DNA of 64,000 nucleotides from Bacillota bacterium (GTDB taxonomy: Bacteria > Bacillota_I > Bacilli_A > RF39 > UBA660). The notes under the pieces are model-generated. The model saw nothing but the letters and a program-made list of their open reading frames with translations. It was not told the origin of the DNA and did not search any database. The DNA lies in contig SVAS01000002.1 of assembly GCA_015059285.1 (NCBI GenBank), positions 66,572 through 130,571 of the forward strand. Direction: 5' to 3'. How positions within the stretch are numbered: the stretch's first letter is position 1; each line of letters opens with the position of its first letter. A program made the position numbers and the translations under genes. Positions 53,260 to 63,846 of the stretch are shown here, piece after piece.

Positions 53260-54720
53260 TTGAAAAAAATATCAACGATAATGTTAATTATACTTTTAAG
53301 TAGTGTAGTTTTTTTACTGGGATTTGAACATAATACTAGCGAAGAACCAAATACATACTATCAAGTATATTTAGATGATCAAGTCTTAGGTACGATAAGT
53401 TCTAAAAAAGAACTTGAAAGATATATTGACTTAAGAGGGGATTATATTAAAGAAAAATATAATGTTTCTAATGTATATGCTCCAAATGGACTAGAAATTA
53501 GAAAAGTAACTACTTATGATGATAAGTTATCTGATGTAAAAGAAGTATATTCTAAATTAGAAGAATTAAAACCTTTTACAATTACCGGTTATCAATTTTC
53601 TATAAAAAAAGAAGATGAAACAGAACTAGTTTATGTTACTGATAAAGAAATTTTCAAAGAAGCTTTAGAACAAACTATTACAACGTTTGTTGGTGTAGAA
53701 AATTATGAATTATATGTTAACGATGAACAAATAAAAATAGAAACAACTGGAACTTATATTGATAATGTTTATATAGATGAAACCATAACAATAAAACAAG
53801 TAAAAATTCCTGTTAATGAAACTATATATAATGATGTTTCATCTTTATCACAATATTTACTATTTGGAAGTAACTATGAAGCTAAAACTTATACTGTAAA
53901 ACTAGGAGATACCATTGAAACAGTATCGTTTAATAATAAAATAAATGTAGAAGAATTTTTAGTTGCAAATCCTGATTTTAAAAGTGCCGATAGTTTATTA
54001 TTTCCAGGACAAGAAGTCTCTATAGGAATCGTTAATCCTAGAGTTAGTGTTGTTGTTGAAACCACAACAGTAAAAGACCAAGAAACATCTTATCGTGTTG
54101 AAGAAAAGAAAGATGAAAACATGGTAATTGGTGATGAACAAGTTATACAAAAAGGTGAAAATGGTTTAGAAAGACTTACAATTAAAACTAAAAAAGTTAA
54201 TGGAACAACAGATTTAGTTGAAACAATTGGTAAAGAAGAGTTAAAACCTATGATACCAAAAATTGTATTAGTTGGTAGTAAATATCAATCTAGTGTTGGT
54301 GGAGCTTATTGGACTTGGCCTACAGAAAGTGGTTGGGTAATTACATCTAATTATGCATGGCGTTATAGTCCATTTACTGGTACTCGTGAGCACCATAAAG
54401 CTTTAGATATTTCAGGTCCTGGGTATGGTTCTAGAATATATGCTGTTAATAATGGTGTTGTAGAAACGGCTGGCTGGCATTATAGTTATGGTAATTATGT
54501 AATTATAAATCATAATAATGGATATTATACTTTGTACGCTCATATGACTTCATTAAATACAAGGAAAGGTGCAATCGTAGGACGTGGCCAAGTAATTGGC
54601 TATATGGGTTCTACTGGAGATTCTGTAGGGGTTCACTTACATTTAGAAGTTTGGGTAGGTGGTGCCCCTTGGGGTGGAGGAACTAATATAAATCCTTGTA
54701 GGTCGATTTTCTGGTGTTAG
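53260..54720 (+). CDS. Cell-wall peptidase: LysM + G5 + M23 (TTG start with AGGTGA SD likely)
   Basis: LysM YTVKLGDTIETVS; G5-like ETSYRVEEKKD...GENGLERLTI; M23 HHKALDISG...HLHLEVW. Confidence 0.85.
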   Translation: MKKISTIMLIILLSSVVFLLGFEHNTSEEPNTYYQVYLDDQVLGTISSKKELERYIDLRGDYIKEKYNVSNVYAPNGLEIRKVTTYDDKLSDVKEVYSKLEELKPFTITGYQFSIKKEDETELVYVTDKEIFKEALEQTITTFVGVENYELYVNDEQIKIETTGTYIDNVYIDETITIKQVKIPVNETIYNDVSSLSQYLLFGSNYEAKTYTVKLGDTIETVSFNNKINVEEFLVANPDFKSADSLLFPGQEVSIGIVNPRVSVVVETTTVKDQETSYRVEEKKDENMVIGDEQVIQKGENGLERLTIKTKKVNGTTDLVETIGKEELKPMIPKIVLVGSKYQSSVGGAYWTWPTESGWVITSNYAWRYSPFTGTREHHKALDISGPGYGSRIYAVNNGVVETAGWHYSYGNYVIINHNNGYYTLYAHMTSLNTRKGAIVGRGQVIGYMGSTGDSVGVHLHLEVWVGGAPWGGGTNINPCRSIFWC

Positions 54721-55472
54721 TAAGCGTTTTAGCTAGCGGCTCTAAAGGTAATTGTACTTACATTGAAACAAAAAAGCATAAATGTTTAATAGATGTAGGT
54801 ATGAATTTAAAATACATTAGTTCAAAGCTCGAAGAGATCAAAGTAAATATATCAGATATAGATATTGTATTTATTACACATACTCATATTGACCATATTT
54901 CAGGGCTTAAAAAATTAATAAAAGATACTAATGCTTGTATATATTTGACTGAAAAAATGTATGAAGAATTAGGTTATGAATTAAATAATTATTGCTTTAT
55001 TGAAGATAAAGTTATGTTAGATGATTTAGATGTGGAAGTTATAAAACTATCTCATGATACTGATGACATAAATGGTTATATTTTATCTAGTTATGAAAAA
55101 TCAATTGTATATATTACTGATACTGGTTATATTAATGTTAAAAATCATAACAAATTAAAAAACAAACATTTATATATTATGGAAAGTAATCATGATGTCA
55201 ATATGCTTATGAAAGGTAAATATCCATATCACATTAAAATGCGTATTTTAGGAGATAGAGGACATTTATCTAATAAAGATTCCGCAAATTATTTATCTAA
55301 GTTTATTGGAGATAATACAAAATATATTATTTTAGCTCACTTAAGTCATGAAAATAATGATGAAAACATAGCATTAAATAATTTAATAGAAGTATTAAAT
55401 GATAAAAATATTAATAACCCTAAAATTTTATTAGCAACCCAAGAAGATAGAACGGAACTAGTGGAAGTATGA
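54714..55472 (+). CDS. walJ: WalJ/YycJ metallo-beta-lactamase fold hydrolase
   Basis: LASGSKGNCTYIE, THTHIDHISGL. Confidence 0.9.
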   Translation: MLVSVLASGSKGNCTYIETKKHKCLIDVGMNLKYISSKLEEIKVNISDIDIVFITHTHIDHISGLKKLIKDTNACIYLTEKMYEELGYELNNYCFIEDKVMLDDLDVEVIKLSHDTDDINGYILSSYEKSIVYITDTGYINVKNHNKLKNKHLYIMESNHDVNMLMKGKYPYHIKMRILGDRGHLSNKDSANYLSKFIGDNTKYIILAHLSHENNDENIALNNLIEVLNDKNINNPKILLATQEDRTELVEV

Positions 55473-55924
55473 TAAAAATATTGTGTGTAGGTAAAATAAA
55501 AGAAAAGTTTTTTAGAGATGCTACAAGTGAATATCTAAAAAGAATAAGCAAATATTCTAAGATAGAAATAATTGAAGTAAATGATGTTGATTTAAATAAT
55601 AAAGAATTAAATTTAGAAAAAGAAAAAGATAATCTAATGAAATATATCAATGAAAAAGACTTTATTGTTACTTTAGAAATAGAAGGGAAACAATTAAGTA
55701 GTGAAGAATTTTCACAAATGATAGATAAAACACTTATTAATTATCCTAATATTACATTTATCATAGGTGGTTCTTATGGAATTCATAATGATATTAAAAA
55801 GAAAAGTAATTTAAAACTATCCTTTTCTAAACTGACTTTCCCTCATCAACTATTTAGAATAATTTTATTAGAACAAATATATAGAGGGTTTAAAATAGTA
55901 AAAAACGAAAGTTATCACAAATAG
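55469..55924 (+). CDS. rlmH: 23S rRNA pseudouridine1915 N3-methyltransferase
   Basis: FIIGGSYGIHNDIKKKSN...LTFPHQLFRIILLEQIYR. Confidence 0.95.
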   Translation: MIKILCVGKIKEKFFRDATSEYLKRISKYSKIEIIEVNDVDLNNKELNLEKEKDNLMKYINEKDFIVTLEIEGKQLSSEEFSQMIDKTLINYPNITFIIGGSYGIHNDIKKKSNLKLSFSKLTFPHQLFRIILLEQIYRGFKIVKNESYHK

Positions 55925-55939
55925 CTTTCTTTTTTTGTA
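55909..55939 (+). terminator. Terminator after rlmH
   Basis: GAAAGTTATCACAAATAGCTTTCTTTTTTTG. Confidence 0.6.
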
Positions 55940-55980
55940 TAAAATAAAATTATTTGTATCACTATTAAATAGGTGATGAT

Positions 55981-56502
55981 ATGAAAAATTTTATAATTAT
56001 ATTAGGAATATTACTTATTTATTTAGTTATTGGAAATATTAGTGTGGATGCGGTTAAAATACCAGATGAAGCTATTAGATTAAGAGTTTTAGGTAATAGT
56101 AATTCTAATTACGATCAAAATATAAAAATAAAAGTAAAAAATGAAGTAGAAAAGGAACTATTTAAACTATTAAAAGATACTAAAGGAATAGAAGAAGCTA
56201 GAAAAGTAATTGATGGAAATTTAGATAAAATTGATAAAAAAATTAATGATTTATTAATTAAAGAAAAATATACTTTAGGGTATAAATTAAATTTTGGACT
56301 AAATTATTTTCCTGAAAAAGAATTTAATGGAGTTGTATATGAAGAAGGTTTGTATGAATCTTTATTAGTAACTTTGGGTAGTGGTAAAGGGGATAATTGG
56401 TGGTGTGTTTTATTCCCACCTTTATGTTTATTAGAAGCGGAAGAAAGTGATAAAATAGAATATAAATTTTTTGTACAAGAATTAATTGAAAAATATTTAT
56501 AA
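55981..56502 (+). CDS. spoIIR: Stage II sporulation protein R
   Basis: IPDEAIRLRVLGNSNSNYDQNIKIKVKNEV and GKGDNWWCVLFPPLCLLE, hallmark SpoIIR motifs. Confidence 0.92.
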   Translation: MKNFIIILGILLIYLVIGNISVDAVKIPDEAIRLRVLGNSNSNYDQNIKIKVKNEVEKELFKLLKDTKGIEEARKVIDGNLDKIDKKINDLLIKEKYTLGYKLNFGLNYFPEKEFNGVVYEEGLYESLLVTLGSGKGDNWWCVLFPPLCLLEAEESDKIEYKFFVQELIEKYL

Positions 56503-56550
56503 TAATCATAAAAAGATCTTCTATAAATAATATTTTATAGGAGGTTTTTT

Positions 56551-57087
56551 ATGGATTTAATTATTTTAATAACAATAGCAGTAAGTCTTAGTATGGATGC
56601 CTTTTCTCTTTCTTTAGCGTATGGCACTTTAAATTTAAATAAAAAAGAAATTAACAAATTATCTTTTATTGTTGGTTTATATCATTTTTTTATGCCTCTT
56701 TTAGGAATGTTTTTAGGAGAAATAATATTAAATTTTATTCATATAAAACCTGATATAATTGTATTTGTAGTCTTGTTTTTTATAGGAATACAAATGATGG
56801 TTGAAAGTTTTAAAAAAGATGAAAAAATAGAAACCTTATCTAATATAGAACTATTTTTATTTGGATTAGCTGTTAGTGTTGATAGTTTTTCAGTAGGTAT
56901 TGGAATTAACTCTATTACTAATAATTTTATTTTAGCTTCTTTTATATTTTCTATATCCTCTTTTATTTTTACATATATAGGTTTAATCTTAGGTAAAAAG
57001 ATAAATGAAGTAATTGGTAAGATTGCAACATTTTTAGGTGGAATTGCCCTAATTATAATAGCTTTTATCTATTTATTTAAATTATAA
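56551..57087 (+). CDS. mntP: MntP-family putative manganese efflux protein
   Basis: SLSMDAFSLSLAYG and AVSVDSFSVGIGI repeats. Confidence 0.85.
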   Translation: MDLIILITIAVSLSMDAFSLSLAYGTLNLNKKEINKLSFIVGLYHFFMPLLGMFLGEIILNFIHIKPDIIVFVVLFFIGIQMMVESFKKDEKIETLSNIELFLFGLAVSVDSFSVGIGINSITNNFILASFIFSISSFIFTYIGLILGKKINEVIGKIATFLGGIALIIIAFIYLFKL

Positions 57088-57164
57088 TAGTAAAGTTATG
57101 TATAGTAGTATAAATGTTCATTGCCTTTTGAAATAAAAAAATATATAATAAAATTGGTGATAGT

Positions 57165-58016
57165 ATGTTAGAAAATATGAAAGAAATGCTATTAAAAGCA
57201 AAAGAACATAAATATGCGGTTCCTCATTTTAATATTAATAACTTAGAATGGGCAAAATTTATTTTGGAAGAATGTGAAAGTTTAAAAAGTCCTGTTATAT
57301 TAGGTGTTAGTGAAGGCGCAACTAAATATATGGGTGGTTATAATGTGGTTGCTGATATGGTTAAAGCCTTATTAAAATCGTTAAATATAACAGTTCCGGT
57401 AGCTTTACATTTAGATCATGGTAGTGATTTTGATAATTGTAAAAAGGCAATAGATGCAGGATTTACTTCAGTTATGATTGATGCTTCTAAGCATTGTTTA
57501 TCTGAAAATATTAAAATTACTAAAGAAGTTGTTGATTATGCCAATAAAAGTAACGTTAGTGTAGAAGCAGAAATAGGACATATTGGTGGAGAAGAAGATG
57601 GCGTTAATGGTGGCATTTTGTATGCTGATACATTTGAGTGTATAAAATTAGTTAATGAAACAGGCATAGATGCGTTAGCGCCTGCTTTAGGTAGCGTTCA
57701 CGGTCTATATAAAGGGGAGCCTAAATTGGCTTTTGATCGTATGGAAGAAATAGGAAATAAAACTAATATGCCTTTAGTATTACATGGCGGTACAGGAATT
57801 CCTGAAGCACAAATAAAAAAGGCTATTGAATGTGGAACCACTAAAATAAATGTTAATACAGAATTACAAATAGCTTGGACAAGCGGTGTTAGAAACCTTT
57901 TAAATAACGATGATAAAGTATATGACCCAAGAAAAGTTATTAAAGGTGGCGAAAAGGGCATGAAACAAGCTATCAAAGATAAAGTAGAATTATTCGGAAG
58001 TATAAATCAAGCTTAA
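57165..58016 (+). CDS. fba: Class II fructose-1,6-bisphosphate aldolase
   Basis: [47 protein letters not shown]. Confidence 0.96.
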   Translation: MLENMKEMLLKAKEHKYAVPHFNINNLEWAKFILEECESLKSPVILGVSEGATKYMGGYNVVADMVKALLKSLNITVPVALHLDHGSDFDNCKKAIDAGFTSVMIDASKHCLSENIKITKEVVDYANKSNVSVEAEIGHIGGEEDGVNGGILYADTFECIKLVNETGIDALAPALGSVHGLYKGEPKLAFDRMEEIGNKTNMPLVLHGGTGIPEAQIKKAIECGTTKINVNTELQIAWTSGVRNLLNNDDKVYDPRKVIKGGEKGMKQAIKDKVELFGSINQA

Positions 58017-58068
58017 ACACAAAAATAGACAAATTACATATTAATATAATAGCTTTGGAGGTTTTAGT

Positions 58069-59322
58069 ATGTTACAAATGAAAATAGAAGGGAATAGATT
58101 ACTTGAAGGAACTGTAAGAATTGGTGGTGCTAAAAATAGTGCAGTTGCGCTTATTCCAGCTTCGCTACTTTCTGATGGTATTGTTACTATAGATAATATT
58201 CCTAATATATCAGATATAGATGCTTTAAATGAAATTTTAGAATATTTAGGTGCTAAGGTAAGTAATCATGATGGAACTATGATAATTGATTCTAGCACTA
58301 CTATAAATAAAGAAATACCCGAACAAATATCAAAAAAACTTAGAGCTTCTTATTATTTTATGTCGGCTTTACTTGGCAAATATAAGCATGTAGAAATGTA
58401 TTTTCCAGGTGGATGTTCTATTGGAGCAAGACCCATAGATCAAACATTAAAAGGATTTAAAGCTTTAGGGGCAACTGTTAAAGAAGATGGAAATAAATTT
58501 ACTATTGATGCAGAAGAGTTAATAGGAGGACATGTGTATTTAGATATGCCTAGTGTAGGCGCAACTATTAATACAATTTTAGTTGCTGTTAAAGCTAATG
58601 GCGAAACTATTATTGAAAATGCTGCTAAAGAACCAGAAATTGTAAATATTACAACGTTCTTAAATAATATGGGAGCTAAAATAACTGGAGCTGGGACGAG
58701 TGTAATTAAAATAATTGGTGTAGAAAAATTAGGAAGTTGTTTTACTGAAGTTATTCCTGATCGTATTGAAGCTGGAACTTATATTATAGCTGGAGCCTTA
58801 ATGGGAAATAATTTAAGAGTAGAAAATATTATTCCTGATCATGTAGCAACCTTGACTTTAAAGTTAAAAGAGATGGGTGTAAAAATAGAAGTTGGAGATG
58901 ATTATGCAATTGTTTCTGCGTCAGAACATTTAAAACCAGTTAAAGTAAAAACCTTAGGTTATCCCGGTTTTCCAACTGACCTTCAACAACCTCTAACAAC
59001 ACTTCTTACTTTATGTGATGGGACTTCTATATTGGAAGAAACTATATATGAAAATAGATTTCAAAATGTAGAATATTTAAATAAAATGGGAGCCAATATA
59101 ATAATAAATGAAAGAAAAATAAAAATTAATGGTCCAACACAGTTGCATGCAGAAGAAGTAAAAGCAACCGATTTAAGAGCGGGAGCTTGTCTTATTTTAG
59201 CAGCATTAAAAGCTAGAGGGGAAACAACAATTACTAATATTGAGCATGTCTTAAGAGGATATGAAAATATTGAAGGTAAACTAAAAAGTATTGGTGCTAA
59301 AATAAGTATAGAACAAATATAA
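58069..59322 (+). CDS. murA: UDP-N-acetylglucosamine 1-carboxyvinyltransferase
   Basis: GNRLLEGTVRIGGAKNSAVALIPA, FPGGCSIGARPID. Confidence 0.97.
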   Translation: MLQMKIEGNRLLEGTVRIGGAKNSAVALIPASLLSDGIVTIDNIPNISDIDALNEILEYLGAKVSNHDGTMIIDSSTTINKEIPEQISKKLRASYYFMSALLGKYKHVEMYFPGGCSIGARPIDQTLKGFKALGATVKEDGNKFTIDAEELIGGHVYLDMPSVGATINTILVAVKANGETIIENAAKEPEIVNITTFLNNMGAKITGAGTSVIKIIGVEKLGSCFTEVIPDRIEAGTYIIAGALMGNNLRVENIIPDHVATLTLKLKEMGVKIEVGDDYAIVSASEHLKPVKVKTLGYPGFPTDLQQPLTTLLTLCDGTSILEETIYENRFQNVEYLNKMGANIIINERKIKINGPTQLHAEEVKATDLRAGACLILAALKARGETTITNIEHVLRGYENIEGKLKSIGAKISIEQI

Positions 59323-59326
59323 TAGA

Positions 59327-59350
59327 AGTAGAGAAATCTCTACTTTTTTT
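59327..59350 (+). terminator. Terminator after murA
   Basis: AGTAGAGAAATCTCTACTTTTTTT. Confidence 0.7.
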
Positions 59351-59360
59351 AGGAGGCAAT

Positions 59361-60077
59361 ATGAAAAAAATACTAGTTATAGTTTTAATAGTTGTTTCTG
59401 TTTTTGTTATATATTTAAATACAATAGATGAAAAAATATATTATTTATCTTTAGGAGATTCAATTGCTGCTGGTGTAAATTCTAGTGGTACTGATGAAAT
59501 GGGCTATAGTGACTATATTAAAAATTATTTAGAAAATAGAGATTTATTAGAAAACTATATTGATCAGTTTGCCGTTAGTGGATATAGGTCAATTGATTTA
59601 AAAAGAGATATTGAAGATAATAAAAAAATTACCATAAATGATAAAGAAGTAACTTTAAAAAATGCTTTAATTAAAGCAGATTTAGTAACACTTTCTATAG
59701 GGGCCAATGATTTTTTCTATTATATAAATGCTAATCCTATAGATGTGTATGATCACATTAATATGGTTATTAAAGATATTGAAAGTTTATTTGTTGTAAT
59801 TAGAAAGTACTGTAAAGAAGAGATAATTGTAATAGGTTATTATACTCCTTTTAAAGAACATGAAAATTTAGATAAATTAGATACCATTATTAAATTTGCT
59901 AATAAAAAATTAAAAGAACTATGTGAAGAATATAAAATGCAATATGTAGATATTTTTGATATGTTTAAAAATAATGATTATCTTCCAAACGCTAATGATA
60001 TACATCCTTCTATTCAAGGACATGAAGCTATATCTGAAGAAACAATAAAAGTAATTGATAAAACTATTTTCAAATGA
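59361..60077 (+). CDS. SGNH/GDSL-type esterase, membrane-anchored or secreted
   Basis: YLSLGDSIAAGVNSSG, SIGANDF, DIHPSIQGHEAI. Confidence 0.88.
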   Translation: MKKILVIVLIVVSVFVIYLNTIDEKIYYLSLGDSIAAGVNSSGTDEMGYSDYIKNYLENRDLLENYIDQFAVSGYRSIDLKRDIEDNKKITINDKEVTLKNALIKADLVTLSIGANDFFYYINANPIDVYDHINMVIKDIESLFVVIRKYCKEEIIVIGYYTPFKEHENLDKLDTIIKFANKKLKELCEEYKMQYVDIFDMFKNNDYLPNANDIHPSIQGHEAISEETIKVIDKTIFK

Positions 60078-60116
60078 TATACTTATATTAATAAAATATT
60101 GTTTTAGAGGTAATAT

Positions 60117-61241
60117 ATGAAAAAAAGTAGAAATAAAAAAACGAAGAAAAGAATGTCACTAATATTTGGAATAATTTTTATACTCTTATTATTAATTTTT
60201 ATAATAATTTATAGTGAAAAAGGAAATAAATTAGATATAAAACTAAAAGAAAAATTAATTGTTGAAATAAATGAAAAAGTTAAAATATCTGATTTTATAA
60301 CTGAAATTAATACAGGCGAAATGATAAGTGAAGATTTAGTTATTGACACTTCTAAACCTGGTAAACAAAAAATAACTATTCATATTAAACATCAAGAAAA
60401 AGTGCATAACTATAGTTTTGATATTGAAATAGTTGATACTAAAGGGCCTACTATTTTAGCCAAAGAAGAAGTAAGTATTTATGTGGGAAATGAAGTGGAT
60501 TTATTAAAAGATGTTAAAGTTACAGATAATTCTAAATCAGAAGCTAATAAAATAATAGTTGAAGGTAGTTATGATTTTAATAAAGCAGGAATATATAATT
60601 TAAAGTATGTAGCAACTGACTTATCTGGTAATAAAACTACTAAAGAATTTAGTTTAAAAGTTATAGAAGATGCAAATAATAAAGTTTTAACTACTTCTAA
60701 AGGATATACTTTAAAAATAAGTAATGGAGTTACTTATATAGATGGTATTTTGATTGCTAATAAGTCGTATTCCTTACCAAGTACTTATGGTGATGGCCTT
60801 ACAAAAGAAACAATAAATGCCTTTAATAGTATGCAGGCAGATGCTGCTTCTATTGGATTAAACTTATATAATAGTAGTGGATATCGTTCTTATTATGATC
60901 AACAATACATTTATAATAATTATGTAAAAAGAGATGGTCAAGCAGCAGCTGATAGATATTCTGCGCGTGCAGGTCACTCTGAACACCAAACAGGACTAGC
61001 TTTTGACTTAAATACTATTGATTGGTCTTTTGAGTATACAGCTGAAGGAATTTGGGTTAATCAAAATTGTTATAAGTATGGACTTATAATTAGATATCCT
61101 AAAGAAAAGGAAAATATTACTGGTTATATGTATGAACCATGGCATTTAAGATATGTAGGTGTAGATTTAGCTACAAAACTTTATAATAATGGTAATTGGA
61201 TTACCTTAGAAGAATACTTTGGTATTGATAGTAAATACTAA
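60117..61241 (+). CDS. VanY/LdcB-type D-Ala-D-Ala carboxypeptidase with Ig-like domain
   Basis: SSGYRSYYDQQYIYN, SARAGHSEHQTGLAFDLN, EPWHLRYVG. Confidence 0.9.
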   Translation: MKKSRNKKTKKRMSLIFGIIFILLLLIFIIIYSEKGNKLDIKLKEKLIVEINEKVKISDFITEINTGEMISEDLVIDTSKPGKQKITIHIKHQEKVHNYSFDIEIVDTKGPTILAKEEVSIYVGNEVDLLKDVKVTDNSKSEANKIIVEGSYDFNKAGIYNLKYVATDLSGNKTTKEFSLKVIEDANNKVLTTSKGYTLKISNGVTYIDGILIANKSYSLPSTYGDGLTKETINAFNSMQADAASIGLNLYNSSGYRSYYDQQYIYNNYVKRDGQAAADRYSARAGHSEHQTGLAFDLNTIDWSFEYTAEGIWVNQNCYKYGLIIRYPKEKENITGYMYEPWHLRYVGVDLATKLYNNGNWITLEEYFGIDSKY

Positions 61242-61255
61242 ATTTGAGGTGAATT

Positions 61256-61897
61256 ATGGAAGAGAAAAAATTATTTCCAAGTGTTTTTGGATGGATGTTT
61301 GTAGGATTATTAGTAACGTTCTTAACAGGTTTTTATGTTTCTAATAATGTTAATATGATTTATAACATAATAAATAATATGTGGTTAATTATATTAGTAG
61401 AATTTGCTTTAGTTATTATTTTATCTATTAGAGCATATAAAATGAACTATATGACTAGTATAATCTTGTTTGTTTTATATTCCTTTGTGACGGGGTTAAC
61501 ATTTTCATCAATTTTTATTGTTTATGAAATGAGTTCTATTATAAGTTTATTCCTAGTCTCAGCGATCATCTTTGGATTATTTTCATTACTTGGTTATAAG
61601 ACAAGATTAGATTTAACTAAGTTTTCCACCATATTATATATGATCTTGCTTGGAGGTATTGTTGTTACAATTGTTAATTTATTTTTAAATAATAGTATGA
61701 TAGAAATTGTTGTATCTTGGGTAATTCTTATTGTGTTTTTTGGGATTACTGCTTATGATATTCAAAAAATTAAAAGAATTTCATATCAAATTCAAGATCC
61801 TAAGAGAGTAACAATTATTTGTGCCTTAGATTTATATTTAGACTTTATTAACATTTTTTTAAGAATTTTAAGTTTATTTGGGAAAAGTAGAGATTAA
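61256..61897 (+). CDS. Bax inhibitor-1/YccA family membrane protein
   Basis: Seven hydrophobic segments; GITAYDIQKIKRI ... ALDLYLDFINIFLRIL signature. Confidence 0.9.
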   Translation: MEEKKLFPSVFGWMFVGLLVTFLTGFYVSNNVNMIYNIINNMWLIILVEFALVIILSIRAYKMNYMTSIILFVLYSFVTGLTFSSIFIVYEMSSIISLFLVSAIIFGLFSLLGYKTRLDLTKFSTILYMILLGGIVVTIVNLFLNNSMIEIVVSWVILIVFFGITAYDIQKIKRISYQIQDPKRVTIICALDLYLDFINIFLRILSLFGKSRD

Positions 61898-61983
61898 ACT
61901 TGCATAAGCAAAAAAAAGTTGTTATAATATAATGGCATTAAATTACTATGACTTTTATTAGTCATGGCGGAAGGAGAGTTAAA

Positions 61984-62193
61984 ATGAAAAAAGGAATTCA
62001 TCCAAATTACGTTGAAACAAAAGTAACTTGTGCATGTGGTAATACTTTTACTGTTAGATCTAATAAAGAACAGTTACATGTAGAAGTTTGTGACAAATGT
62101 CATCCTTTCTATACAGGAACTCAAGGTAAAGCAACTAAAGCAGGTCGTGTAGAAAAATTCAACCGTAAATATGGTTTAACAACAGAAAAATAG
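61984..62193 (+). CDS. rpmE: 50S ribosomal protein L31, zinc-binding type
   Basis: [26 protein letters not shown]...[11 protein letters not shown]. Confidence 0.95.
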   Translation: MKKGIHPNYVETKVTCACGNTFTVRSNKEQLHVEVCDKCHPFYTGTQGKATKAGRVEKFNRKYGLTTEK

Positions 62194-62204
62194 CATTAAA
62201 ACGT

Positions 62205-62230
62205 AAACAGAACTTAAGTTCTGTTTTTAT
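62205..62230 (+). terminator. Terminator after rpmE
   Basis: AAACAGAACTTAAGTTCTGTTTTTATTTTT. Confidence 0.8.
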
Positions 62231-62267
62231 TTTTGCTTAATTGTAGTATAATTATAGTGGTGATAAT

Positions 62268-63407
62268 ATGTATAGAAATACATATGTAGAAGTAAATATT
62301 GATAATTTAAAATACAATGTTAATAAATTAATAAAAGAATATAGTGATTATAAATATTATTTTGGTGTAGTTAAAGCTAATTGTTATGGTCATAGTGATA
62401 AAATAGTAAAATATTTGGTTGAAAGTGGTATTAACTATTTAGCTGTTTCTTCTTTAGAAGAAGCTTTAAGAATTAGAAAAATGAAAATTAAAACACCAAT
62501 TCTTTGTTTAGAACCAATATCACTAGAACATATAGAAGAATGTGTTAAAGAAAGTATTACTATAACTATTCATGATTTTAGTTATTTTGAAAATTTAATA
62601 AAAAAGCAATATTTAAATAAATTAAAAGTACATATTAAAATAGATAGTGGTATGGGAAGATTAGGTTTTAAAAACTCTAATGAAGTTTACGAAATAGTTG
62701 AAAAAATCAGAAAAAGGGATGATATTTGTTTAGAAGGAATATATACGCATTTTGCGGATAATAAAAAAATTGATAAACAAATAAATAAATTTTTAGAAGT
62801 AACTTCATTAATAAACTTAAAAGAAATACCCATTGTTCACTTAGGTAAAAGTGGTACTTTGTTAAACTTTAAAAAAATACCTTTCGCAAATGGAATTAGA
62901 TTTGGATTAATTATGTATGGGTATAATCCAAATAACGAATATAAACATACAATAATTTCTAAATTATTAAAAAAAGACTTTAATAAACCTTTTGAATATA
63001 AAAGTGCATTTAAACTTTATAGCGAAATAGTGCAAATAAAAAAACTTAAAAAAGGTGAAAAAGTAGGATATAATGGTAATTATAAGGCTAAAGAAGATAT
63101 TGTTATAGGAATAGTCCCAATTGGTTATTCAGATGGATATATGCGTACTAATAAAAATAGTTATGTAGTTATTAATAATAAAAGATATCAAGTAATTGGC
63201 GATGTTAGTATGGGAATGATTGCTGTTAAATTAGATAATGGCGTTAAAATTTATGATAAAGTAACTTTGATAGGAGAAAGAATTTCAATTTTTGAAGTCG
63301 CATATCATAATCATACAATTATTTATGAGATAATGTGTTTAATAAATAACAATGTTCCAAGAATATTAGTTGAAAAAGGTAAAATAGTAGATATAGTAGA
63401 AGGGTGA
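62268..63407 (+). CDS. alr: Alanine racemase
   Basis: FGVVKANCYGH PLP lysine motif, KIDSGMGRLGF, GYSDGY. Confidence 0.95.
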   Translation: MYRNTYVEVNIDNLKYNVNKLIKEYSDYKYYFGVVKANCYGHSDKIVKYLVESGINYLAVSSLEEALRIRKMKIKTPILCLEPISLEHIEECVKESITITIHDFSYFENLIKKQYLNKLKVHIKIDSGMGRLGFKNSNEVYEIVEKIRKRDDICLEGIYTHFADNKKIDKQINKFLEVTSLINLKEIPIVHLGKSGTLLNFKKIPFANGIRFGLIMYGYNPNNEYKHTIISKLLKKDFNKPFEYKSAFKLYSEIVQIKKLKKGEKVGYNGNYKAKEDIVIGIVPIGYSDGYMRTNKNSYVVINNKRYQVIGDVSMGMIAVKLDNGVKIYDKVTLIGERISIFEVAYHNHTIIYEIMCLINNNVPRILVEKGKIVDIVEG

Positions 63408-63411
63408 TATT

Positions 63412-63846
63412 ATGAAAATAGGAATAGCCGCAGATCATCATGGCATAAAAGTAAAAGAAAACATAAAAAAATATTTAGAAAAAAAAGGTTATGAAGTAAT
63501 TGATTATGGAACCAATACTAGTGATAGCGTTGATTACCCTGAATATGCTTTTAAAGTGGCTAAATTATTAAAAAAAGAAGAAATAGAATTAGGAATATTA
63601 ATTTGTGGTACAGGAATAGGTATGTCTATTGCTGCTAATAAAATTAAAGGGGTTAGATGTGCATTAGTTCATAATTATAAAGAAGCAAAACTCGCAAAAG
63701 AACATAATCACGCTAATTGTTTAGCTATAAGTGCAAGTTTAAGTATGTTTAAAATAAAAGATATTTTAGATACTTTTATAAAAACTAAATTTTCTAAATT
63801 AGAAAGACATCAACGTAGAGTTGATATGTTAAATAATAATAAATGA
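63412..63846 (+). CDS. rpiB: Ribose-5-phosphate isomerase B
   Basis: IGIAADHHGIKVKE, GILICGTGIGMSIAANK. Confidence 0.95.
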   Translation: MKIGIAADHHGIKVKENIKKYLEKKGYEVIDYGTNTSDSVDYPEYAFKVAKLLKKEEIELGILICGTGIGMSIAANKIKGVRCALVHNYKEAKLAKEHNHANCLAISASLSMFKIKDILDTFIKTKFSKLERHQRRVDMLNNNK

